A DNA stretch of 64,000 nucleotides, taken from assembly GCA_028583605.1 (NCBI GenBank), contig CM053336.1, positions 22,925,004 to 22,989,003 on the forward strand, in the 5' to 3' direction. Both the position numbers and the translations under genes were made by a program. The notes under the pieces were generated by a model that had not been told where the DNA came from, did not search any database, and worked only from the letters and a program-made list of their open reading frames with translations. The DNA is from Dastarcus helophoroides. Taxonomy: Eukaryota > Arthropoda > Insecta > Coleoptera > Bothrideridae. Positions 24,701 through 36,700 of the stretch are shown one piece after another. How positions within the stretch are numbered: the first letter of the stretch is position 1; the number at the start of each line of letters is the position of its first letter.

Positions 24701-27700
24701 TAACTTTTGTTATAAGGTAAATGTAGCTAAATTACCTTATTTTTATTTAAAAAGTCTACCATTGCTCTGTGTACCATTACTTATGGTATCCCCCGTATAT
24801 ATCTTCGATCCTTATTATTAAGAGTTCAACTCCAAACAAGAAAAAAATCTAAATTTGGTGATCTAACTGGAAATTGCTAAGACGATTCTAATTTCAAAAA
24901 CCTTTTTGTTTTCGAGTTGAATGTTGAAATTTGAGAAAGTACTCAATTTTATTTATGCATCCCAATAACAATTTATGATTTTAGGGCAGCAACTAAAGTT
25001 ATTAATAGGATAATTTTACCGATATTGTTGCAGCTGATATCAGGTATTGGAGTTGTCTATTTCTACGTATATTTGATATTTTTGGTAAGCAAAATTACGT
25101 CCTATTTTCTTCTATAGTATAGCTTTGGTGAGAAATTAAATTTAGTTTTCACAAAAATGTAGTCTTTATTTGAGACATTTTTATTTGATTTACTAGGTAA
25201 ATTTTTAGAAAATTTTTTCACTTGTTATTTTTTTAGTTCTTGCCATAACAAGTTATTTACTGAATTTAATTTTATTTTTAATTTACGTAATCTAAAAATA
25301 TGACAAAACTTGAACATTGCTTAGTTAAAAATTCAAAGTTGAAGTAAAAGAATTATAAGACAATATATTTTTTTTTTGATTTTCAGGAAGGTGTAAATAG
25401 AATAGGCTTATTTTGTGGTGGTTTGACTGTGATATTGGTCATTCTTATTTTGGCCAATATGGGACAACAGGTGGTCAACGTGGTCATTTGAAAAATGTTA
25501 TTAATATTGCAGGTTCTTTTTGATATCAAAAAAGAATACTATTTCGCTAACATTTTCAGGTTATAATTAAATTTTAGATTCTAAATTATACCTAATTAAT
25601 TAAAACACTATCCACAAAAACAAAGAATTGGCATTAGGAGTGTTTTTATAGTCTAAACAAGAAATTTGGGCCTTTTTCCCAATTGTTTGATTTTAGTTTC
25701 GAAATTTAACTTCAAATTTTAAAACTCAGAAAAAATAGAAATTCGGTTTTAAACTAGTTTAATAGTTTAATTTTCTCTAAAATTTGTGGATTTACAGTCA
25801 AAATTTTTCGCCTCAACTTTTAAAAGCTTAGCTTTAGAGATCTTAGTAAGGAGGTAAATAATTTTACCTTAAATTGGAAATTTTTCCTTGGTTTTTAAAT
25901 TATTTGGTTTTCAGCTTTCAGTGTTTGGTTTTGAAAAAAAATTTCCCAGAAATTCCAATATTCTTATAGTGTCGATATATAACTCGACAGTTCATGAAAA
26001 TGACGAAATGCAAGTAGAATGCAACATAGACTACAAATTTATGCAGCCTTCCAGGCGTGTATAGTGAATCATAGGTAGCTGAGCTACCACCAATAGAAAC
26101 ACTGTCACCTAGCGAAGCGATTGCTCTCTAGGAAAAAGTTCTCAGAAGACAAGGATTCGAATCTAATAAATTTTCAAGCCTATTGGTCTGTGCATTAAAA
26201 TGATAAAAATTTAAGCTTACGTTAGTTCACCGGTCGATTGCTTTTTTATAGGTTTTATTTAAATTTCTGTCCGATGTCACTAATGTGTCATTTACACTAG
26301 CAAGTAAAACTATCGCAAGTCTGAGAGTACTTCCAGCGAACTTGCGTAGGGTATACAGTAGGGTGGAGCGATTTTTAAAATTTTTTATTATTGCTTCGGA
26401 ATACCTGTAAAAAGTTGCTACTTTAGGTTAATATTAAACACAAGAAAAATCAGTTAGCTTATGCTGTTTTAAAAAAATTTAGGCAAATACTCAGAAAATC
26501 GCTAACATCTGATAAACGCTGAATAACGTCCTGAGCGATGTTATGTTACAGTTATTATCGGTAAAAACATGCGCGTTGAGACTTGTTGGCAGCAAGGCGC
26601 GGGGGAGGGGTATTTCGCTCTTGACACTCAAACACGGATCCAGTGATATTTAGTCATTTCGCGCGCTTAAAGCAGTTCAATTGTTTGCCGCCCATTTATT
26701 TGAAACATCGAGTTTTACAGCTGGGATCGAGGTATTTATTGTAAGTAGTATTTTTCACATTTTAGGCTTGCAGTTTAGTTCGTAATACTAGAGTATTTAT
26801 TTGCCTTGGTTACAGAAATATGTCTCAAGTTAAAACACGACAAGCGACGAGCTGTCCTGTCTTTGGTTTGCCGGAAAAGTTACCAGCATCGCAATTACCA
26901 ACTTATAATGATGTTATGAAGAATTATCTGTTCATAAGACATGAATTAAAGCCTGATAAAACAACAAAGGAGCCAACAGTTCGTAAAATATCTGAAAGAT
27001 GGCTTACGAAGTTATAAAAATATGGCAAAAATCGTCGCTGCCTACTGTGAGTGTAAAAAGAGTTCTACAACTGATTCATTCCTACCATGATAAATATAGA
27101 AGCTTAATGAAACCATATCAAGGCCGTCAGTCTAACATAAAATACCAAGAAAAGATTAATACATTTATATCAGAGTCTCATAGATTGTTTGATATTTGCA
27201 GTTGCAAATGCAAAGTTATCTGTAATTGTAACTGTGTAAAAGGTAGTCGCGTTCCCAAGGGGGAAGTAAGTTTCTTAATCGACCAAAGAACATATAGAAA
27301 AATGATGATAGGCGGTGTCGATGTGGTTGCAACTGTGAAGAATAAGAAAAAACAAGAAAGAAAAGAAAAAAAATTATCGCGTAAGAGAGAGGTAAACTAT
27401 TTTGACAAACCTTGTTGTTCTCGTTCTTTGACCGATGATTTTTCAATTGAAAGCAGCAGTTCATGCGATAGCTCACTCGTATTATCTTCTAGTTCTTACC
27501 ATGAAAACCAAGAACAGGTCAAACAAAAAGGTTCGCCACCTCAGAAAAAAAAAGGTTAAATTTACCATCATTAGCCCTTGCCTGTGATCGTACTGGAGTC
27601 TCCGATAGAGCCGCTGCTATTATAGCTTCTTCTGTCTTAGAAGATGTTGGCTTTAACTAAGGTCAGATCAACTTTACAAGAAGCGGACTGCAATAAAATG

Positions 27701-30700
27701 CTTCTCGGTTTATATTTCGATGGGAGAAAGGATAAAACTTTGGTTCGTATTGAAAAAGAAGGGAAACAGAAAACGGCAGATAGAAGATCACTATGTGATT
27801 TTATCGGAACCAGGAAGCAACTATTTCGGGCACGTCACCTGTGAGTCGGGGACTGCTAAAGGTATTCAAAATACTTTAATAACTCACTTGAAATCTAAGT
27901 CGGTAAAGCTGAGTGAAATAGCTGTCGTTGGCTGTGATGGGACAGTAGTCAATACGGGTTTGAAAGGTGGTGTTATTCGTCTGATGGAAGAAGAAATAAA
28001 CAGACCATTACATTGGTTTATCTGCCAGTTGCATTCTAATGAATTACCACTGCGACATTTGTTATTGCAGTTAGATGGAAAAACTACAGGGCCTAAGTGC
28101 TTTTCAGGTGCCATCGAATCTCAATTACAAAATTGTCAAACAATCCCGATGGTCGAATTCACCGTTACACCTACAATATTACCTGAAATTACTAAAAAAG
28201 AGCTGAGTACGGACCAAAAGTATTTATACAATATAATGACTGCTATAAGTACTGGTATATTTACTTCTGATTTAGCTTATATGGCACCTGGACTCCTAAA
28301 CCATTCTAGATGGCTAACAACAGCTAATCGAATTCTAAGATAGTATGCCACAAAAATTGACCCAGAAGAAAAATTAGTAGTATTAGCCACGTACTTAATG
28401 AAGGTTAATGGACGGATGTGGCTTACAATAAAATGTAATTCTTCGTGCATCAACGGAGCCAAGCACGTATGGCAAACTATTAATCTTAGTCGCTATTTGA
28501 ACTCCGATATGAAGGCAATCATTGACAAGATAATCCAACGAAATGGTTATTTCGGTCACCCATGCTTGGCGATGACAGAGAGGTTATACGGGATCTGGCA
28601 TATCAAAGAATTATAAAAGCAAGGTCGGAGAATGCTCGAGGACTTCGAAGGTTTAAGGTGCCGGTGTTCAATTTCGATGCCACAGACTTTACTGACATTA
28701 TTATGTGGCAAGATTGTGACATAACTGAGCCACATCTAACTTTAAATATGTCTCATGAAACCTTAGATAATATAAATAAATGGATGGAGCATTCGGTCCA
28801 AAATAAGGGCCGGGAAAATAGAGACAGACAATCGACGTGCCATCGGGATCGACCTTTGCGCATGCTTGAAAGTATGATATTGTCGACACTAACGCTAAAT
28901 CTCTTAAAGTATGTTTCATATTAACGACAAAATGGAAGTAATCTTTATTAGAAAAATTGTCCGAAAAATATTTATACATCCATTATTTGCGGATCTAACA
29001 TAAATGTTTAACCGCTGCATAAAGTATTTTTATGACTATTTAAATAAAGTGATCTGTAAAATATTACAAAAGTATTAATGATGTACAAATATAGCGAAAG
29101 ATAAAAACTTTTTTTTTTAAATTGAAATAAAACAGAAATATAGAAAAAATAATATATTACTAAAAAAAAACTTACAATTAGAAATGAATTTTACATTTAC
29201 CATGTCGTAATTTCAAGAAATGCACCCTTACATTTGAGGGCAAAGATGGTACATTTAAGGTGATAATAATTCTTGGGTTTTTAGTTATACCTAAAAGAAC
29301 CTCAAAATGGAATGCAGAATAGGCACATCTGGTTATTAAGTTGTAGACATTAAAAAACTCAACATTGTCCCAAGGTCCCAAAAACTGAAAATAATTTTAC
29401 TATCTCCTAGAGCCTCCCGTTCGATAACGAATGTGGCTGATTAATATGTTTGTATTTGCATCTTTATTAAAATCGTTTTTCTAAAAAAATCATAAAAAAC
29501 TTTCTATTTTATGAAGATGAATAGCTAACCTTTTGTGTTCTCATAAATGAAATGTTGAAACGCCTCTTTTCCCTAAGGAATTTCGGCGGAACCCATTAAC
29601 CTAAAAGTCAGGAATCTGGGTAAGATCAACCTCATTATTAAGACACCAACAGGACGAAATACTTATTACTAGCGAACTTCCTACTTTCCCGAAAACATTT
29701 AAACCTAATAAATTATCTAAATTGATTAACTGTAACCAAACAAAACAAGAAACTTATTAAAAGTAGAACGCATAAAAAGGTAAACAAACGCCATTCGACA
29801 CAAATGACATTTAAGCGACAAAAACGACGACAAATTCAATATTATGAACGTGATTGGATAGTTCTGGACATGACCATTGCATCGAACCCGATGGCAAAAC
29901 GTACTCTTTCTAGCTTGTTCTTTTTCAGAGTTCATCCTTATTCCACAATTACCGGCCTTAGTTAATACTCTTCTAACACATTGAATGCTCCGTCCATTTA
30001 TATGTATAGTCAAAGGATGAAACCTTGAAAGAAATTGTCAAAAATGGTCTCGACACATGTCAGAATATTAAAGATTTTCCATGCCACACTCAAGCCGTGG
30101 AGGGCTGCATCAAGTTGGTGACAGAAGCATCGAGTGCAGTTTGTGGAGAAACTAAACGAGATGGTTTCATTAGGGCAAGACTACAATCGCATCAACAAAT
30201 GTCTAAGATATTCTCTGTAATTTATTTGCGAAGTATTCATATTTTTTTTATTCAGTTTATTGGCTTTTTCTTCGCCAATAAACTGAATAAAAAAAAAAAA
30301 AAAACAAATGTCTAGTTTTAATACAAAGAAGCAATTTCATATTTAAATTGTATTTTTAATTTTTCTGGCATGTTTTTTGTAATAAATGATTTTATGATAA
30401 GAAAATTGTTTTTTTTTATTTTTTCAAGTGTACTGGGGCACCTCAAAATATTAAGACAGTTGTGTGATATTTTGTACATTTGTTTTATATATAACAAGGC
30501 AACTTTTCATCGCTATGCCGTTGAAAGAAAAAAAATTGAAAATTTCATATATTTTCGCTCCACCCTAGTATACAGTCTCTGATAATGCTCACAGAGCAAG
30601 TCGTAAAACTTGAGCAAATGTTTGCCGCAATAATTACTTGAACGTGAAAACAACTGCAGAGGGCGCTCTGGGCAAGTTCAGATTTATTTCCAATTTGTTG

Positions 30701-33700
30701 GAAGTTTTCTGAAAGTAGGTTTGCAAGTCGTACATGTGGAGGTAGAAATAGTCGTGTATGGTCAATAAATATATTCGTTTATTTGAAGAGCTGCCATGTG
30801 TAAAATTAAAGCGAAGTTTCTTATTTTATTACTGCACCATTATATGAAAAATAAAACTGAAGAAAAGTTAATACTTTTTGATTTATTTGAAAAAAACTAG
30901 AAAAAAATTGACTTTTTTTTGGATTTATATCGACAATTATGCAAGAAACTTTAAAAAATATTTTATTAAAGCACTTCCTCACAGAGGATTTAAAAATACT
31001 ACTAATTTAATTTATTCTTTGTATTAAACATCCCCACTACAACTAGCCTAATTTAAGATTCTTTTCTTGGATTTTTACAAATTTGGGAAGAGCTTTTTTT
31101 TCTAATTACATATGTATAGTCAAACACTTATAGGTTTATATGTAAAAGGGTTTATTTTATTAATTAAGCTAAAATTATTTATTAAAAATGCAAATAAAAA
31201 ATGGTTTCTTTCTAGAAAAGTATCGTACGTGGTTTTTATTTTTAAAATGCCATATACATAATCCTTGGATAATTTTAAATTTAAAAGTTTATATCAACAT
31301 AGCCCCGGAACCGCTTTGTTTTTAAAATGCAGTGTGCTGAGAATTAAGAAAAAATTGATTTTTTTATTAATTCTTTGACATCCCTTGAAATATTTTTTTA
31401 AATTTTGATATATTGTAACAAAATGTAATTATTAAGTTTAGTTAAGGAAATTTTCTAGAAAAATCTGGTAAGGGAAAGCGGCCGCGATAATGAAGCAAAT
31501 GGCAGATAAGCGCTGCAGAAATTTTGGCAAACGTTAGCCTTATATGCTTGATTTTTCTAGAACCCGAATCGGGATCTATATATAGGGGGGTCCGCTTGAC
31601 TTTCCCGCAGTCAGTTAATCAGCGTAGTCAGTTAGTGAGTTAGTAGTCAATAAATTAGTGGGTTAATTATTCAGTTTAGAAATAAAGTGGGTATAATTCA
31701 ACAAGTGTTAATAATCATTCGTACCGATAACGCGCAAAAACTGCTGTCAAAGTGGGATTATTTTTGTGAATTGTGCGGCGAAATATTGCGCTAGTGAATC
31801 GCGGCGATAATTAAATTTAGACTTTATCACGGACTCTTTAAACTGTTAAGTAGTTATACGAGGCGCATCAAGTAAAATCTTGAACATTCTAAAACGCTTT
31901 ATGGAAATGAGATTAAAATAGGTCAAAATGGAACACCAATTTCAAGCAATATTAGCAATGATAGAAGACAAAAACAACAAAGAACAAGACGAAGAACGAA
32001 GACGACAAGAAAAAGAACAGGAGGAAGAACGAAGATGACAAGAAAAAGAACAGGAAGAAGACGAAGACGACAAGAAGAAGAACGAAGACGACAAGAAAAA
32101 GAACAAGACGAAAAACGAAGACGATAAGAAAAAGAACAAGCTGAATAATGAAGACGACAAGAAAAAGAACAAGATGAAGAACGAAAACGACAAGAAAAAG
32201 AACAAGACGAAGAACGAAGACCATAAGAAAAAGAATAAGATGAAGAACAAAGACATCAAGAAAAAGAACAAGACGAAGAACGAAGACGACAGGAAAAACA
32301 ATAAGAAGATCAGAAAAGGAATGCAGACAAACAACAACAATTGCCTAGTCTATTAGTAAATATAACTGAAAAAATTGGAGTAGACGTTGCAAAAATGAGA
32401 AAAGAAATGCAAGAAGAGATTGGCGAAGTCAAAGGAGAAATTCAAGGAATGAAAGGAGAGATGGGCAAAGTCAGGAAAGAAATTGGAGAAGTAAAATAAG
32501 AATTCAATAACAAGCTTCTTGATTTAAACAAAGTAACACAAAAAAAGATCACCAACATCGAAAATGACATGACGAAGTTGCTAAGTGAAAAATTCACACA
32601 ACATGAATCCGAAAGTGTACCCGCTATCTCTTCCCAAAAAGTGAAACCTCCCACCTATGATGGACAAACATCTTTCGAGGCCTACAGGATACAGTTCGAA
32701 GCTGCTGCTAGGGCGAATAGGTGGACGAAAGGCAAAAAAGTGACTTCATCGGTGATAACCCTGCGCGGAAAAGCTCTGGAACTACTTCGAGGTCTATCTG
32801 ACTATGAAATAGCTAACTATGAAGATTAAGTTAGGGCTTTAGAGCTGAGATTTGGAGACAATCATTTGCCGCAAGTCGCCCAGTCACAGCTACTAGAAAG
32901 GAAGCAGAAAAGTGATGAAACGCTGCAAGAATTCAAAGCTGACGTAAAAAGACTGGCATACGCCGCCTATCCAACGGCACCAACTTAATTTCTGGAACTT
33001 TACACAGCTAGAATTTTCATAGAAGGAATAAGAGACCCAGAAATCCAGAGAGTGATGCGCTTGTCAAACTTCCGAACATCGAGAGAGGCACTGATTAGAG
33101 CTTTGAAGGTTGAAGCTGCTTACAAGGTTTCGAAGCAAGAAGCGTCACGTAGAAAAAGGAAAGCCGACATCGAAGGGGCCGCGTATAACCCTGATCTCGC
33201 GAACATCATAAGCGATAACATAAAGGAAACGAACGCGAATATAAATGCAAGCATGAAGAATATGGATGCGAGCATCCAAGAGCTGCTGGGAGCTGTTAAA
33301 GGTAGATCCAGCAGAAGCATAACATGTTACAGCTGTGGCAAACCAAAGCATTTCAAGAAGGACTGTAGATTAACTTCCAAGAAGTCGACAAGCCCCACAG
33401 TAAGAAAACAACACGGCAAGAAGGAGAACTCACTAGCTAATGTCAAGAAATCAGTCCCCAAAACTCTTCCCATCAAACAAATAAAAAGGACCAAGGAGAG
33501 TGTGGTGGTGGAAGTCAGCGTGGATGGAAGGAATGTACAGGCAACAGTGAAAACAGGAGTCAAGGTCACTGTGGCACGCGATACTCAAGCAATATGTAAC
33601 TGGCCAAGACCCAAAGATAAACAGGAGTTGAGGAACTACAGAAGACTTGTAAAAGGTTACGCCATCATCGCTGCGCCATTACACCGGCCAAGACCCAAAG

Positions 33701-36700
33701 ATAAGGAGTTGAGAAAGTTCCTTACAGAAGATTTGTAAAAGGTTACGTCATCATCGCTGCGCCTTTACACCAACTAACGGAAGAAAGAACGCCTTATGTC
33801 TGGACTCCCGATTGTGATACCGCTTTTCGAAAACTAAAGTTTGCCTTGTGCACAAGCTCCATCTTGGCTTATCCTTGGCAGAATGGGAAATTCGTGTTGA
33901 ATACTGATGCCAGCAACGTCGGCACTGGGGCTGTGCTGTTTCAAGTTCAAGGCGGTGAAGAAAGAGTCATCCTATAATACAGCAAGTTCCTGACGAAGCC
34001 GGAGAGGAACTACTGCACCACCAGGAAGGAACGTCTTGCGGTAGTGAAGGCGGTGGAACACTTCCACAAGTATTTGTACGGGCAAGAAAAAGTATTCCAC
34101 ATCTTCATCCACAGTCTGATGGAATGGTGGAAAGATTTAACAGAACCTTAGAGGAACATCTTTCGAAGTTCGTTTCCAAGCATCAGACATCTATTACTAT
34201 TTCTAATGGCGTATCGTGCGGCAACTCATAAAATTACGGATCAGACTCCGGCAAAAGTGATCTTTTGGAGGGAACTGCGGCTTCCGTGTGACTTGGTGTT
34301 TGGATCACCAAGAGAGAGACCCCCAGGAAGACGATGGATTTTGTAGACGGTTTGAGAGAAGCAATACTGGAGACACATGCCTTGGCGCGGACGAAGATCA
34401 ACTTGGTGACGGACCGGATGAAGACAATATATGACGTAATTACCAACCATGGTGGTTTCAGTGAGGGCAAATAGGTGTGGTTATACCACCCTCAGCGGAG
34501 GAAAGGAGTTTCGCCGCAGTTTACGCCATCTTGGGAAGGGCCGTACAAAGTGCTAAAGAGAATCAACGACTTGGTGTACAGGATCCAGCGTAGCCCCAGA
34601 ACCAAAATGAAAGTGGTACATCTCAACAGACTGTGCAAATATAGTGGCGAAGTGACTGATTGGAAATGATCGGGACGATCAGTCTTAAGAAGGAGTGATG
34701 GAATGTAATTATAAAGTTTAGTTCAGGAAATTTTCTAGAAAAATCTAATAGGGGAAAGCGGTCGCGATAATTAAGCAAACGGCAGATAATAGCTCCACAA
34801 ATTTCGGCAAACGACAAGCCTTATCTGCTTGATTTTTCTAGAACTCGAATCGAGATCTAAATATAAGGAGGTCCGGTTGGCTTTTTCTCAGTCAGTTTTT
34901 CAGCGTAGTTAGTTAGTGAGTTAGTAGTGAGAAATCAATAAATATGTGAGTTAATTATTCAGTTGTAATGTTCCGAGTTATGTTTAGAAATAAATTGGGT
35001 ACAATTCAACAAGTGTTAATAATCATTCAAACCGATAACGCGCAACAATATACTAACTAGGTATAACATTAGAATAGCAGCTGCTGAAACTCTCTTTCTG
35101 GGACGGAAAATTTTTCGCACTGTGTGGATATCACCAAAAGCTATCTTTTAACCTTCTATTTAAGGCAGCACAAACACAATTAATCACTTAGCGGGGGTTT
35201 GAATTGGAATGTCGCCTAGAAATAGAATTATAATTCAGCACATTAGCTTGCATGATCCACTTTACCGTGTAAACGGCCATGCAAGCAACTTGCAAATAGT
35301 AGTGTCTGGATAGTGCAGGTAGGACCTGCTGAGAGCACTTGCTTTTAAAAATTTGCTTTAGTGTAAACGCTCTTACAAGTCGCTCTCGCAAGTGCTATCG
35401 CAAGTTTTTATCCCGTGTAAACGGCACATAACTGTGTTACCCATACACACGCAAAATTAAAAGATTCATACGGGTGCCGAAGCCGAAATACTCAATACCA
35501 AACATAACATTTTTAACATGGTATAGAGCAGTTTAGGCGAAAAAAATGTTTTCCAAGATATTTCGCAATTTAAATTCTCGCAAAATTTCGATGTTTTATT
35601 CCGCACGTTAGGGAAACACCTTATAGTAAGGGCAACATAATACTTCTTCTCCTTAGTTCTTCTTCCTTTGGTTTAAGCTCGGTTGCGTAAATTTAATCGC
35701 AAACCGGTGCAGTGTTGTGCGCTTAGAAGATTAAATGCAAAGTAGCTTGGGGATTTCTACCAGGCGAACAGTCAGTGAAAAAATCGAGTAGTAGTTCCGG
35801 TTTTCGTTTCGACAAAAATAGAGGTTTTTTCTGGTTATGGATTCAGTTCCGAGTGACTCATTTTTTAATATTTTAAAAGTTTTTATTTGACTTAAAAAGA
35901 GACTTTCTAACATAATTTAGAAAATGTTCTCTCCCCTCCCTTTTTTAAATATTACAGCATATAACTACCCCGGAAATGCTTAAAATTTGAAGAAACTATT
36001 TCACGATTTTTCAAGTTTAAAAATTTCACGCTGAAACTCTGAATGCTGAGTTTATTTTCAGTTCAAACTTCAAAAAACAACCGAACTTAATAAAAAAAAC
36101 TTGCTGATATACGCATTTTTGCCTAGGTGAAAAAACAAGAAATGATTCTTTGGTTACTTTTTTTAAAGCTTAGACTTTTCTGAAGAATTCAATTTTTATT
36201 GAAAATTTTGACTTATTTCGACAATAAAAACCCAGTTTTTAGCAAAGTCGATCCTTTTTCGTTCGACTTCCAAAATTTCATTTTTTTCTCGAAATTTTGA
36301 CTTGATTTTGAAAATTTCGACTTTTTTCAAAATTTTTATCTTTTGCATATTTTAAATTCCTTAAAATTCTGTCTTATTTGAAGATACATATATGTCGGAG
36401 ACGTCTCAGGTGGCTGCGTGGATGTTTCGATTCTCGCACGTTTACGGGGTGACGCTTTTGATTTACCGCTCATAATTAAACAATTTATTGTTGTTGGCAC
36501 AAATAACAAACTCAACTTAACTTAACTTAAAATGGTATATAATAATCTAAATGAGAATTGTCAATAATGTAATCGGTAAGTCTCAGAATTAATCGATAGA
36601 GCTCGGTAGTCCGCAACCCGCACACCGCGTATCGATCTATCCCGTCTCGATCGTCACCGCAATCTGTCTCCTCAAACGCTGTGCTGGTCTCGTTCCGCCC

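Larger units (their letters stand above)
26359..30567 (+). mobile_element. hAT-superfamily element, unusual lineage
   Basis: Exact 13-bp terminal inverted repeats TAGGGTGGAGCGA lie at both ends, flanked by the 8-bp duplication GTATACAG (26351-26358 and 30568-30575). An 8-bp duplication of form nTnnnnAn and YARNG-type ends are hAT hallmarks. The plus-strand transposase is broken, and a second element (28779-29998) sits inside it. Total length is 4.2 kb, or about 3.0 kb without the nested insert. It is in the sense direction in OR1 intron 5. Confidence 0.8.
31414..35047 (+). mobile_element. Gypsy-family LTR retrotransposon, internally deleted
   Basis: The 5' LTR is 31414-31739 and the 3' LTR 34696-35047, with ATAT on both outer sides (31410-31413 and 35048-35051). 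Between them lie gag and a shortened pol. Large pieces of protease, RT and integrase are missing, and stops are frequent. The LTRs share GCGG(C/T)CGCGATAA and GGCAGATAA with the copies at 10576 and 56995, so this is one family. The junction AAGAAGGAG/TG before the 3' LTR is a plausible polypurine tract. No envelope gene is seen. Confidence 0.85.
26290..35430. mobile_element. Small inverted-repeat element split by nested insertions
   Basis: TTTACACTAGCAAGTAAAAC at 26291 faces TTTATCCCGTGTAAACGGCA near 35410-35426 (minus strand TTTACACGGGATAAAAACTT). Inside both ends are CTTGCGATAG-like and CGCAAG-rich words. The sequences outside (to the left of 26290 and right of 35430) are the two halves of the repeat seen whole at 14096-14465, which shows both ends belong to one insertion. 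A hAT (26359-30567) and a Gypsy element (31414-35047) were inserted into it later. Confidence 0.6.

Noticed and set aside
31942..32340. Minus-strand Ser/Phe/Leu-rich ORFs
   Set aside because: They are the complement of the GAAGAC tandem repeat in the plus-strand gag and have no independent support.
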